This document shows, in pieces, positions 10,150-20,422 of a DNA stretch of 64,000 bases. Below the pieces are notes generated by a model. It did not search any database, was not told the DNA's origin, and worked only from the letters and a program-made list of their open reading frames with translations. A program made the translations under genes and the position numbers. How positions within the stretch are numbered: the first letter of the stretch is position 1; every line of letters starts with the position of its first letter. Origin of the DNA: Saposhnikovia divaricata (Eukaryota; Streptophyta; Magnoliopsida; Apiales; Apiaceae); assembly GCA_036435485.1 (NCBI GenBank), contig CM071597.1, positions 172,776,147 to 172,840,146 on the forward strand. The letters are read 5' to 3'.

Positions 10150-10274
10150 CTTGATGATAGTTGGAAGGATTAGAGAGGCTGGAGTTGGAGAGTATCACCG
10201 GGATGGTTCGCCGGAGTTGAGCTTCTCTTTGGGAAGATGAACCGGTGAGAGAGGAAGAGAGTATGTGTTTATAG
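10150..10274 (-). promoter_or_regulatory. Candidate promoter and 5' leader of the antisense gene
   Basis: On the minus strand a CTATAAAC TATA box sits at 10267-10274. It is followed by a CT-rich leader of about 90 bp without an ATG, ending in a splice donor at 10150. This is the layout of an ordinary plant RNA polymerase II gene, placed inside a retrotransposon and facing against it. Confidence 0.5.
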
Positions 10275-10835
10275 TAAAGATAAAAGAAAAGAGGAAAATG
10301 GGATGGACAGGTATAGATATATGTACAAATAATGTAGAAAGGGAGAGATAGTGGCGTATAGGAATTGGTGTTGAATGGAGTTATTGTTGCCTTGGGAAAC
10401 CAAACGGTAGAAGCTGAATCATAGCATGACACGGGTGTTAACAAGAAAAATTGGGATTTCCTTTTTGATTTCTGATGAAATTCTGATTTATGAGTTGATT
10501 TTTATGAAATAAATTTTTGAGAATTATTTCGTGATATTATAAAAGTTGTTTCGGAGAGGATTGTTTAGGGGAAATAGATTTCTTGATAGGGGTTGCAATT
10601 AGGTGAACCTGAAATGAAAATAAAATAGGGATTTATTTCATATGGAATTCTTTAGTAGCGGAAATGGTGTAGGTTTAAATTAAAAGACAGATAATGAATT
10701 TCTGGGATGATATTGGTCTAGTGAGCTCATTGTCGAAAATTTGGGATATAAGGGTATTACACTAGAGCTGGACATAAAAGCGAAGCTGAGGATAAGGAGA
10801 AATGGCAAGGTTCCTTGTGTAATTTATAGCTACAA
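10275..10835 (+). other. Tat-1 spacer before the polypurine tract
   Basis: AT-rich DNA with no credible ORF. It should hold upstream control sequence for the antisense gene; no specific motif is claimed. Confidence 0.6.
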
Positions 10836-10852
10836 GGAACCTGGGGGGTAGT
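10836..10852 (+). other. Polypurine tract of Tat-1
   Basis: A purine-rich run, AAGGAACCTGGGGGGTAGT-like, directly precedes the LTR start. It is the expected primer site for plus-strand DNA synthesis. Confidence 0.8.
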
Positions 10853-11045
10853 TGTTGTGCCCAAAATTTATAATGGGCCTAGTTTTGGGCTCATGGATGT
10901 TGGAGGCCTGGTAGGGTGTTGAAAAGGTAGGAACAAAGTAGCTGGAAGGAAAGAGGTGTACCTCCAGAGGGAAGCTCTGGAGGTGGAGGTTCGCTTTTTT
11001 GGGAAGCTGTGTAGGTGCAGGTGGGCTCACAGGTTCCACCTCTGC

Positions 11046-11100
11046 TGGCCGAGTGGATAAGGATTACCTCCTAGTTTTTAGGAGGCGTAAATTGAGTCCT
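11046..11100 (+). other. tRNA-like segment inside the Tat-1 LTR
   Basis: TGGCCGAGTGG (11046-11056) fits the internal A box of tRNA-Leu/Ser type genes. It is followed by a six-base-pair hairpin with a seven-base loop (CCTCCT/AGGAGG), placed like an anticodon arm, and by a degenerate B-box-like ATTGAGTCCT. Acceptor ends do not pair, so it is not a functional tRNA. Confidence 0.4.
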
Positions 11101-11383
11101 GTTAATAGTCTATTTTAATGAGGGATACGTTTCTAACATGATAAATATTAGGAATTTGTGATATATGTCTATACATACATGGAGTTCTCATATGAGTAGG
11201 ATTTAGGAGTTCTACTTCGAATAGGATTCTACTAAGGGGGTAGCTGATTCACGGAAAAGTCATATTTCTACACAAAGACTTCGAGATTAACATGGATGGA
11301 GGGATTAAATCTTATCAATTTCATGGCTTAATGGACAAGGAAAAGATTCCTAACCTAAAAGAACTACATTAGGGCTTGATTCC

Positions 11384-11391
11384 TATAAATA
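11384..11391 (+). promoter_or_regulatory. TATA box of the Tat-1 LTR
   Basis: TATAAATA in a G/C-containing context, 531 bp into the LTR, as expected at the U3/R boundary. Confidence 0.6.
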
Positions 11392-11673
11392 GGATATGTA
11401 GGCAATTAGCAAGGGGTTCGGTTTTTTACTTTCTGAATACACAAGGCACGTGTACCCTAAGTAATACATTCCTGGACATACTTGGCCGGATTTTTGCCAT
11501 TATTGTCCGGGGAACTTGCTAACTCAGCCCAAAAAACACAAAATACCATTATTAGGTTCAGCTGCCCTGTTTTGGTACAGCTGTTCGGTTTGTTAATTAT
11601 CCGAAAACCAAGGATAATTCCGGTTATTCCAGTGAGGCTTTCTCGGGGTGTTGTGTGAATTTTTTGCATAACA

Positions 11674-11924
11674 CATTCCAAAAATAGTAAAGTTTTAGTT
11701 ATAAAAAACACTATTACATCCACTAACTTTCTTCCACTATCTCAAATATATAATATAAAACACTATTACACCTACTACTTTCCTCCACTATCTCAAATTT
11801 ATTATTAAATATTCATAGGTACCACCATTTTACCCACTTTTCATTTAACTTTACTCATTTTTATACATTTTCTTGGTCTCCGTGTCCAAACCAAACGTAT
11901 AGAAACCATTGGGACGGAGGGAAT
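11674..11924. mobile_element. Right part of a Stowaway-like MITE, cut by Tat-1
   Basis: The right end GGGACGGAGGGAAT (11911-11924) is a typical Stowaway terminal sequence. The matching left end is absent because the Tat LTR abuts at 11673. Inside is an imperfect 52-bp direct duplication (11709-11747 and 11761-11798). The missing left half should lie left of Tat-1. Confidence 0.45.
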
Positions 11925-12678
11925 AATGCTCTAACATATGTCAGTCACATGTCATGATAATGTTATTCTTTGCTTTTTTTAGTCTTTACCGTTAGGTAAA
12001 CTGCTCAAAAGTCAAATCCCCAAATAAACAATACTCCCAAATATCGACAAACTCTAACGGCACCCCTTAAATTGTACCAATACTGAGTTCAAACTTCAAA
12101 CAAATTTTTATCACGAATCATGAAAATTGATTACAGTAAATTATTAACTTTATAGACATGTGACATTTATTTATTAAATTTAACTTTGTATTCTCATAAA
12201 TTAAATCAAGCTTAGAATATAAATTGTAACATTGGCTGCACAGGCGAAGGTGCATTGGTTGAAGTCTTGACTTCTTTAAGATAGGTCAAGAATTTGATTC
12301 TTGACGAGTGGACGTGTTCAACTATAAAAAAAACAAACATTGGTTGCACATACTTTGAGTTAATGGAAATGTCCATAAAATAAAAGAAATTGTCCATGAA
12401 ACATTAAATGTGTAACATTTTTCTCAATAATTAAATTTATATATATTTTTATGTATGAGTATTTATTGTAATAAATCTCGGTTCGAGCGCGAGAAGTGCA
12501 TGGTCCTTCTCAAGTGACCAAACTTTCGGTTTACACACGCATACCTTCCTTCAAAGTCTTCCAAAGCACCACTCCACTCTCAAGTCTAAACACACACTTT
12601 CCCTCTCCCTTTACAGCGCCCACATACACACACTAAAAATGTATATACTCTGATTATTTTTTTCCCAGCTCTTTCCAG
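11925..12678 (+). other. Intergenic region upstream of the DUF641 gene
   Basis: AT-rich to about 12480, with a short SINE at 12243-12335. The last 200 bp are pyrimidine-rich (TCCCTCTCCC near 12599) with a TATA-like GTATATAC at 12641, consistent with a compact core promoter, though this TATA lies close to the ATG. Confidence 0.5.
12243..12335 (+). mobile_element. Short tRNA-derived SINE with target duplication
   Basis: The 93-bp body ends in an A-rich tail and is flanked by 15-bp direct repeats that differ at one base (12228-12242 and 12336-12350, AACATTGGYTGCACA). The body carries a degenerate B-box-like AATTTGATTCTTG. The flanking repeats and the tail are the main support. Confidence 0.55.
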
Positions 12679-14091
12679 ATGACAGAAATGGATACATCTT
12701 CAAAACCCCCCCAAATCTCTGAATATTTTCAAAAATTCGCACTCGCATTCAAGGCCAAGACCGTCGAATTTTTCGCCGAAGAAGAGGACCCCACTTACGA
12801 TACTGACCCCAATTTCTCTCTCCTCGATTCACAAGAGTTCACAATTGACCAAAAAGTTGTTGTTGTCAAACCCGACCCGACCCGGATTAGTTCTTCCCCA
12901 AATTCAATCCAACCCATCAATACCCACTTCGCTAAAACCCTAATTGCGTCTCTTTTTGCCATCACGTCGTCGTTTGAGGCTTCTTATTTGCAATTACAGA
13001 CTGCCCATGTGCCGTTTGATGAAGAAGCTGTGAAAGTTGCTGATAAAGCTTTGATCTTGCAGTTAAAGAAGCTGTATGAGGTGAGAAATTTGTATAAAGA
13101 TTCTAGATTGAACCCTGATTTTGATTTTAATGTGAATTTGTTAGTTGGGTCTTGTTTAGAAGCTCAAGTTCAGGAGAATCAGAGTAAGTTACGAGCATTA
13201 GGGACGATGGTTAATCGATTACAGTTCGATATTGACTGTAAAGATGATGAGGTTTTGGTTTGTAGGAAAAAGTTGAGTGAGGTTGAATTGTGTAATTTTA
13301 AGTTATCGAAAAAATTGTCGAATTATTTGAAGGTTAATGATTTTAGAGGGACGGAGCTTTTGTTGACTGTTCGGGTTTTTGAGTCTATGTTGGTTGATGT
13401 AGGGAAGTTGTTGAGGAGGTTTAGTAAGCTTTTGATTGGTTTGATGAGGAAAGCTGGGTGGGATTTGGATTTGGCTGCGAATTCGGTTTATTGTGATGTC
13501 GAGTACGCGAAAAAAGAGCATAATAAGTTAGCGTTTTTGTCTTATGTTTGTTTGGCTATGTTTCAAGGTTTTGATTTAAGGGATTTTGGGTTGGAGGGGA
13601 GTGAGGTTTTTTGTAATGGTGATGGTTTGGGTAAAGAGGATGGTAGTTGTATGAAGGAGTTACTTGAACATGTGTCGGGTGTTCCAATGGAGATATTGAG
13701 TAGGAATCCGAAGTGTGATTTTTCAAAGTTTTGTGAGAGAAAATATGAGCAAATCATACATCCTGCGATGGAATTGTCGATTTTTAGGAATTTCGATCAC
13801 AAGGAAGTTGTTATAGACTCGTGGAAGTCGTTAAAGGTATTCTACGAGTCCTTTGTCAAAATGGCTAGCTCTGTATGGTCGCTTCATAAATTGGCGCACT
13901 CTTTTAGCCCCGTGGTCGAAATATTTCAGGTGGAGAGGGGGGTTGATTATTCATTAGTGTACATGGATGATGTCTTAAAGAGAGATGTACTGCCTGGAAA
14001 GAGTAGAGCGAAGGTTGGGTTGACAGTACTACCAGGTTTTAGAATATCAAAAACGATTATTCAGTCCCAAGTGTATCTAACTGGATTGTAG
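12679..14091 (+). CDS. DUF641 protein, GIL1/IRKI-like
   Basis: An intact single-exon gene of 470 codons and the only clear host gene in the window. Residues about 84-194 match the DUF641 family (PF04859): S-S-F-E-A-S-Y-L-Q-L-Q, A-H-V-P-F, then L-E-A-Q-V-Q-E-N-Q-S-K-L with a coiled-coil tendency. The C-terminal half carries the other family hallmarks: I-H-P-A-M-E near 359, S-L-H-K-L-A-H near 400, and the terminal V-L-P-G-F-R and I-Q-S-Q-V-Y-L. Known relatives are Arabidopsis GRAVITROPIC IN THE LIGHT 1, needed for light-dependent randomisation of hypocotyl growth, and IRK-interacting protein. Which subgroup this belongs to cannot be settled by eye. No signal peptide or membrane segment is seen. 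A second in-frame ATG follows three codons after the first. TEs lie on both sides but none is inside the gene. Confidence 0.93.
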   Translation: MTEMDTSSKPPQISEYFQKFALAFKAKTVEFFAEEEDPTYDTDPNFSLLDSQEFTIDQKVVVVKPDPTRISSSPNSIQPINTHFAKTLIASLFAITSSFEASYLQLQTAHVPFDEEAVKVADKALILQLKKLYEVRNLYKDSRLNPDFDFNVNLLVGSCLEAQVQENQSKLRALGTMVNRLQFDIDCKDDEVLVCRKKLSEVELCNFKLSKKLSNYLKVNDFRGTELLLTVRVFESMLVDVGKLLRRFSKLLIGLMRKAGWDLDLAANSVYCDVEYAKKEHNKLAFLSYVCLAMFQGFDLRDFGLEGSEVFCNGDGLGKEDGSCMKELLEHVSGVPMEILSRNPKCDFSKFCERKYEQIIHPAMELSIFRNFDHKEVVIDSWKSLKVFYESFVKMASSVWSLHKLAHSFSPVVEIFQVERGVDYSLVYMDDVLKRDVLPGKSRAKVGLTVLPGFRISKTIIQSQVYLTGL

Positions 14092-15377
14092 TACCAAGTC
14101 TTCAACTGAACAACAGTTACTGAGTCTAGTTTGTGTCCTAATGGCCTTAAAAGTGTACATAGTAGTCAGACGGGACTGTGTTATGTGGGCAACGAAAAAG
14201 TAAATGCAAACAAGGATTTATCTGGTGGAAATACAATAATCCCCTATATTGGTTTGATTATCCTGACACAACAATGAAATTTCCAGACTGCCATCTGGAC
14301 AAGAGGTCTGCTTTACCTGATGGAAGCCTTGTCTCAGAACATATCAAAACGATAGTTGCTGTTTATTTGGTACTGATGTTCTTTTTCTATTCTGGCTCTG
14401 TATATCTGTTTCTGTTTGCTAAGGTTTTTTTTCTTAAAAGGTTGTTGAGTCCTAGTGTTAGAGATACCTGTATAGCATATTGTTTTCTTGAGTGTCAAAT
14501 TTGTTTCAGTGAGAGAAATTTCAAGTTTGTTAGGTAGTGAGGGTGTTCTGATGTTCAAAATACATGTCAAATTGTATTTAACATTTTTGTTTAAACAAAT
14601 TTATAACAGTAATATGACTGGTCCATTGACAACCTTGTTTCAAATGTCAACTTGTTTTCTCTTAAACGCAACTGGACCATTTGGTGTTAGAATGGGTGTC
14701 CATATATGATCTTGATTTGCATATGTTCTCAATGTGTCGACTCATCTTTCGTTCTTTAGAAGTTTAATATTTTTCTTTTCTTACTGTATGTAGATTTGAT
14801 ACTATAAACTTATTATGCATTAAATAACTAATAAATATAGCTTCATAGATCTTGAATCAGAGTCATCCGACTTGCCATCGTTATTTGATGTCTTTAATAA
14901 CAAAGCATTTAGCACCACATAATTTGAACACACTGAGTTTGGGAAACTTGCCATTTAACAGCTCATGTAGTCTTAAATAGAGTCTTCTCTAGAATGGCCT
15001 AGACTCTATTCAATATATAGCAGTTTTATCAACTGATTCTGCCCCAAACTTCCTAGGCAGTTTGATTTCCCTCTTTTTTTTTTTCCGACGATGTCTTGCC
15101 TGTTTTGGGGGTAATTTTCTACTTAACCGAATCAATTTGTTCTGGTATCTTTGGTGCAGAAAATGCATGGCTAATATTTTAGCATTCTTTTCACCAACTT
15201 TGATTTGAGATCCTTTGCTTTTCCCATCTCTTAATGTTGCAGGTCACTCTTTCCAACAACTAAATTGTCCATCTTAGACTTTTGCTTACATTATCTTTTT
15301 GATGTATTTTTTTTTTTTATTGTTCCCTTGTTTTGCTGATTGCTTTTATAACTGCTATATACTCATTCATGGTACTT
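14092..15377 (+). other. Downstream flank of the DUF641 gene
   Basis: It should contain the 3' UTR. Short ORFs here (such as 14178-14537) lack domain-like composition. No element ends were recognised. Confidence 0.5.
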
Positions 15378-15515
15378 CTTTTTCCTCGGTGTTTGGTGAA
15401 TCATACATGGTAAATGTAGGATGCACGATGTTTAGGTGAATATTTTCTTTTTCCTCGGTGTTTGGTGAATCATACATGGTAAATGTAGGATGCACGATGT
15501 TTAAGTGAATATGTT
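15378..15515 (+). repeat. Tandem duplication, two 69-bp units
   Basis: Units starting near 15378 and 15447 are nearly identical (TTTCCTCGGTG at 15381 and 15450), with one clear difference, TTTAGGTG against TTTAAGTG. It is a recent local duplication in non-coding DNA. Confidence 0.9.
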
Positions 15516-15929
15516 TGACCTGAGTTTTCAACTTCACTTGATTCAAGCTCTATGATTCGATGTTCACTATCATCATGAACTTCCAGAAAATAACCCTGTC
15601 ATTACCTTGATCTTCACCAGAATAGAATGTATTTTACTCCATATAAACAAACTGTGGATCTCTTTGTCCTTAAAGATAGCAGCTTTTTCCTCATTCTGAT
15701 CAATTACCCTGATCTTCCAAGAAACTATAGCCTACTTCATCAGATTCATGGTCGTGCTTTGGCTTGTAGAACGAAAAAGAATTTACCAGAATAACCAATC
15801 CAGGTCTTCTACAACCGTAACATAATTTGTTAGCTTCATCTCGAGCTCTTGGAGCTCTTCGAATTCTTCACGCTCACTAGTTCAGCAGATAGGATATAGG
15901 ATGAGTATTATAAAAAGATGGAAATTTTC

Positions 15930-16112
15930 AATGCGGTACCCTTTACTTTAACTCTATCATCCAACGAAAAATTGGTCTGTAAAAGTTATCAAGTTTTATC
16001 CTCTGTTGTTCCAGGCTCTGGGTTCGACTCTCGCTCATCCCGAGAATTATTAGAACAGATATTCACTTGTAAGGCTATAAGCCATTATATTCAAAAAAAA
16101 AAAGAAAAAGTC
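15930..16112 (+). mobile_element. Possible SINE relic with B box and A-rich tail
   Basis: GGGTTCGACTC near 16019 is close to a Pol III B box, and an A-rich tail follows at 16090-16110. I found neither a good A box nor flanking direct repeats, so this stays tentative. Confidence 0.3.
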
Positions 16113-17082
16113 TTAGTCGATTATTTACCTGAATTAATTGAAGGAGAGGCAATAATAAAATAGAACTACAAAAACTTTGGATGGAAGTCTGTCTGATTTT
16201 CCAAATATTCGGCATATAAATGTACCAATTTTCTTGTAGATAAATTATCTATATATCAACAAAGAACTAGAAATTCATTACAAATTTCATACAAACAATC
16301 TGAACGAACTTAGATTTTTAGTAAAAAGGACCACAACAGAATCACTGAAATGAGAACACAAGATCACAGCTAGAAAACTAGATCAACTAGCGTAGCACAC
16401 ATGAACAGGGTTAGAGCCACAACAGAAGTTGGGGATGATTTGTAGCAGGCTTGTGACCATGTTTATGATAAGCCAGAGTAGTGTTTTGATATAGGCCGGT
16501 GGTGACTAAAGAATCATGGTTCTCATAGCTTTAACCTTGTTGGAACCAAGGATCATGCCCGAAGTAAATGGATCTCCTGATCACAGTTTTGATGAAGATA
16601 TGAGATATAACACTTGCCCTTAATTTAAAAATATATGTAATTTTTTAAAATTCAAGAATAGACCTGAGAAATGGTGGAGGTCTAAAAGAGCTTCCTAGAG
16701 TAGTATTATTAACCCATTTAGCGTATAATAACAAATATGTAGAATTGGGTACTACAATCTGCCATAGAAGACAGATCTGATTCCAAGAGATTTTAGCCCT
16801 TCTTTGCTTAGAATCCAATTCCAGTAAGAATCATGCAAGAATTATCGGCTAAAAATTACAAACTTTTTGGGCCATGATGAAATGTCCATTTGAAAAAAAA
16901 TTGTATGGAGAATAAGTCAGGGTTGACAAGGGCTCAGCAAAGGAGAGAGACTTCGAGCTCCGTTTGAGAAAATTAAAATTTTCTCAAAGAAAAGAACACA
17001 GTGGTTAACACTGAGCTGGGAGGAGGTGAAAGGAATTCCAGAGCATTAGGCAAAGAAACCTGGGTTTTTCCTTTATTTATTA
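16113..17082. other. Intergenic DNA, no gene recognised
   Basis: The stretch 16370-16620 is less AT-rich and reads in part like gene-derived sequence on the minus strand, but every frame has stops and no domain was recognised. Confidence 0.4.
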
Positions 17083-17290
17083 GAGCATCTCCAATCATAA
17101 ACAATCCTTAGCTAAAAGGACATAATAGGAAAATGTTATTTCTAGAATTATCTTTTTATTTTCAAAACAATATTTGTAACATATGTTCCAGCATTCACAA
17201 AATAGTATTGTGATACAATATGCTATTATAATTCTGGAAATAAAAAAATGGTTCTGAAAATAACATTTACTAATAACTTTGGAGAATATG
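17083..17290. mobile_element. Degenerate MITE with imperfect inverted halves
   Basis: The left end GAGCATCTCCAA is a common plant MITE terminus. The right side (TTTGGAGAATATG at 17278-17290) is its imperfect reverse complement. Inner arms AAATGTTATTTCTAGAA and TTCTGAAAATAACATTT also pair. No target duplication was fixed. Confidence 0.4.
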
Positions 17291-17477
17291 TAAAAAATAT
17301 TATATCCAACGACACTTATCTATAAATTTAGATAATTTCGTATTGGTTATATTTGTGGAAACTATAAAACCTGAAACTCCACTATCATCTATTACCATAT
17401 TGAAATTAGATATTTTATTTTTAACAACTTAAAATATTGATAACATATTATTTTTAAAATAATCAAGCATTATACAA

Positions 17478-17801
17478 TACTCCTCCAGTCACAAAAAACT
17501 TTTCCTATTTGTTGAATGACACGGGTTTAAGATAGTGGGTATTAAATATTTTTTTATGAAATAATGGGTATTGAATATTATTTTTAAGGAGTAGTGGGTA
17601 TTGAATATTTTTTTTTATGGAATAGTGGGTATTGAATATTATTTTTAATGAATAGTGGGTGGAGTAATGGGTATTGAATATTGTTTTTAAGGAGTAGTGG
17701 GTATTGAATATTAATTTTTATGGCTTAAAATAGAAACAAGAAAAATTATTTGAATTACCTTAAAAGGAAAGTAGGAAAAGTATTAAGAGATGGAGGGAGT
17801 A
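17478..17801. mobile_element. Stowaway MITE with internal minisatellite
   Basis: The ends TACTCCTCCAGTC and GATGGAGGGAGTA are inverted repeats of Stowaway type including the TA target. Subterminal arms also pair (AACTTTTCCTA and TAGGAAAAGT). Between them is a minisatellite (17534-17723). Confidence 0.75.
17534..17723. repeat. About 30-bp minisatellite inside the Stowaway
   Basis: Six full units and one short unit of the type AGTGGGTATTGAATATT, each followed by a T-rich stretch and an ATGGAAT or AAGGAGT variant. Two unit types alternate, which suggests duplication as dimers. Confidence 0.85.
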
Positions 17802-17812
17802 TCTTACGGATA

Positions 17813-18175
17813 ATGACCAAAAATGCCATTTTTTAAGATTTTATTTTATACTAACTTCAATTTTTTTGGTCAAAAATATCAACGTATTACACATTTCAAA
17901 CTGGGTATTGCTATTACGCATTTGAGGAATGGGCATCATATAAAAAATATTTTAAAAAATGAAAAAAATAATTAAAGAAAAATAGAATACGTATCACACA
18001 CATTTTGAAGGTCATACGCATTTCTGGGATGCGTAACACTATCAACCCTTTTTTTTTTTTTATACTTTTTATGCCCATTTGGCAAATGTGTATTAGTACT
18101 ATCAATTTTGGAAATGCGTAATACACTGCTATTTTTGGCTAAAAAATTCAGAAGTGGCATTCTCATCAAAAAATA
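17813..18175. mobile_element. MITE with long terminal inverted repeats
   Basis: Left arm bases 17867-17898 (TTGGTCAAAAATATCAACG and on) pair with the right arm around 18113-18144 at about four of five positions. The outer parts around ATGCCA also pair (17825-17835 and 18153-18163). No coding capacity. The superfamily is not determined; the long inverted ends suggest a Mutator-like origin. Confidence 0.5.
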
Positions 18176-19550
18176 AAAAAAGAAGAAGGTATTTTTGCAT
18201 GATCAATATTTTATAACATTTTAACTAATCATTTTAACCAGTACCATATACTCTTAGCATGCGATCCTCAAATTTTAATTTAATTTTAGAAGAGTGCTAG
18301 ATTTATTTGATTGGGTGAAAAACATTAATTGATCACGTGATTAATCGATATCTATAAATAAAAATTATTCTAAAACACACCATCTTGTAATAAAATCTAT
18401 TAATGTATTAAAATTAGTATGCATATTGAAGGATGTTTTTTAAAGTAACTTTGTTAAAATGAAAATATTTTTACATTTATCGGACTTCTAATTTTTTTTT
18501 TTATATTTGAATGTTAATTTTTAGTTTTTTTTTGTAAATATTTTAAACTACTTTTTTTTAATTTTCATAAATTGTGTGAAAGACTTTTTGGTATGATTTT
18601 AAAATTTTGATCTATTTAACTTTGTTGTATTTATTTATTGATACCAAACATCTATGCTAAATGTTTTTAATTTAAAAGTTTTGAACTCAAAAAGTATATA
18701 ATATATTACACATATTTAATTTAGTTATGATTATGTGTATCCTATATTTAGAACTTAAATTTATATTTTATTTTATTAAATTATATATATACTTTATATA
18801 TTATTTATTTCGGGGATTCTATAATCATTTCACATAAAATCAATTGAATTTTCAAATGCTATCCAACATAGTAAATTTGAAAACATATATTTTTGAATTG
18901 AACTTTATTTGATGTTTATTCGTCCATAATATCCTATATTTTGTTAACATAATTACATGACTTAATCTGATTTATTTATGTTTTCCCAATACATTTTTGA
19001 ACCAAATATATGGTTAAATTATTTAAAAAAAAATTAAACTATCAAGAATTGATTAAAAGGCACACGTGAACAGTACTAAATATTGATAATTTAACTATAT
19101 TAACACGGTTAAGTATAAATGCATTAAACTTAAAACTTCTAACATTTTGAAAACCAAAAATTTCATTAAAATTTGACATAAAATTTAAGACGACATGTTT
19201 ATAATTAAGAATTTCTTAAATATATTTATACATATCCATAATTTGACTAATTGATCAATTTATATATTGTGCAACTGCATACAATCTAGTATCTTAAATA
19301 CAATATTTCATTTTCTAGTGTACTATTTATTTAAATAATTATAAAAATAATACTCATTACATATGATCTATACTTTGCACTTTAATCACACTAGATATCT
19401 TATTTATTATTTAACTATTAAAGTATTTTTTGTGACAAAAAAATTATTAAAGTATTGTCCACATATTTCACAAATAAATTATTTAAAATTTTATTATAAA
19501 TTTATTTTTTTATAAATCCAAGTATCTTAATCAATTTTATTGGAAATAAT
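18176..19550. other. AT-rich intergenic DNA
   Basis: Very AT-rich with poly-T runs. No ORF, repeat ends or RNA gene could be supported. Confidence 0.6.
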
Positions 19551-20422
19551 TGATAAGCGTACATTTAATCCTAATATTATCCCTATATCTAAGTTATTTT
19601 GCACTGATTTTGATTTTATTTAATAAAATATAATATTTTACTGCAATTATCAAGGATTTATAATAAAGTATGGCTTGGAGCTTAATTAAAATGAGTTGGA
19701 AAATTAATTTGATTAAAAATAGAATTTTATGGGTTGCTTGCGTAGTATACACTATTTGTGCCATATTTTGAGTTACAAAAGTCCGTTTTAGACCATTTAA
19801 CAGCCCACGAAAAGCATGTGAGAAGGGCTTCAATTCGGAAGTGGTCTTGATGTCAGAATCCAGCCGCGTCAACCCAGAAACAGAGCCCAAAAGTCAGTTA
19901 TGAATTTCCTTTCTTGGAATTCAATTTTGATTGGGAAATATCATTGTATTTGTATTAAATAATTAAAAAAAATTATTAGAGATATTATGAGATAGATCAG
20001 ACCTACGAAGAAAGAGACCAGGAGCCGCACAGAGGAGGAAGAGAAACAATCAACATCGAGGAATTCAGCCATTGAAAACATTCAATTGACTTTGTTTACT
20101 CTTATCTTTTTTATATTTTCTTGTGAACATGTGTTGGTTAACTTGGGATTATTTTGATACGTTGATTATGAACTAAATTTGTATGAGTTAGGATTTTTAT
20201 GGAACCCTAGTATGGGAGTATTGGTGTTTTGATAATAAGTACTATATGCGGTTTGCAGTTTATTCGTTCAAGTGAATTTCATATTATATTATTTGCATTT
20301 GTTTGGCCAACTCTAGTAGATGATTGAATTAATTATAATACTTAGAGGGTTATGATTAACTGACACAAGACTTGAACGGTTCATGATTATATCCGCTGAT
20401 AATAATTTTGTGACAGTATAGA

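Larger units (their letters stand above)
1..11673 (+). mobile_element. Ty3/gypsy Tat-lineage LTR retrotransposon, 5' part outside window (Tat-1)
   Basis: The element runs from the left edge to the end of its 3' LTR. In order it holds gag-pol (1-5766), a non-coding spacer with a minisatellite, an antisense gene (7320-10274), a polypurine tract and the 3' LTR. Assignment to the Tat lineage rests on the second RNase H domain downstream of the usual one, the YVDD-MLVKS type reverse transcriptase, the absence of a chromodomain, and antisense extra ORFs between pol and the 3' LTR, all known for this lineage. The 5' LTR, primer binding site and left target duplication lie outside the window. The base run after the LTR, CATTC at 11674-11678, is the candidate right target duplication. 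Confidence 0.9.
10853..11673 (+). repeat. 3' LTR of Tat-1
   Basis: It begins TGTTGTGC and ends GCATAACA, which are imperfect inverted ends, and follows the polypurine tract (821 bp). It carries a TATA box at 11384-11391. Without the 5' LTR its age cannot be estimated. Confidence 0.85.

Noticed and set aside
11046..11100. Functional tRNA gene in the Tat LTR
   Set aside because: No pairing acceptor stem, degenerate B box and an atypical anticodon loop; only a relic is supportable.
14178..14709. Short plus-strand ORFs downstream of the DUF641 gene
   Set aside because: AT-driven open frames with hydrophobic random composition; more likely 3' UTR and flank.
16370..17050. Possible minus-strand host exon and leader
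   Set aside because: Composition is less AT-rich but all frames have stops and no domain or clear splice pair was found.
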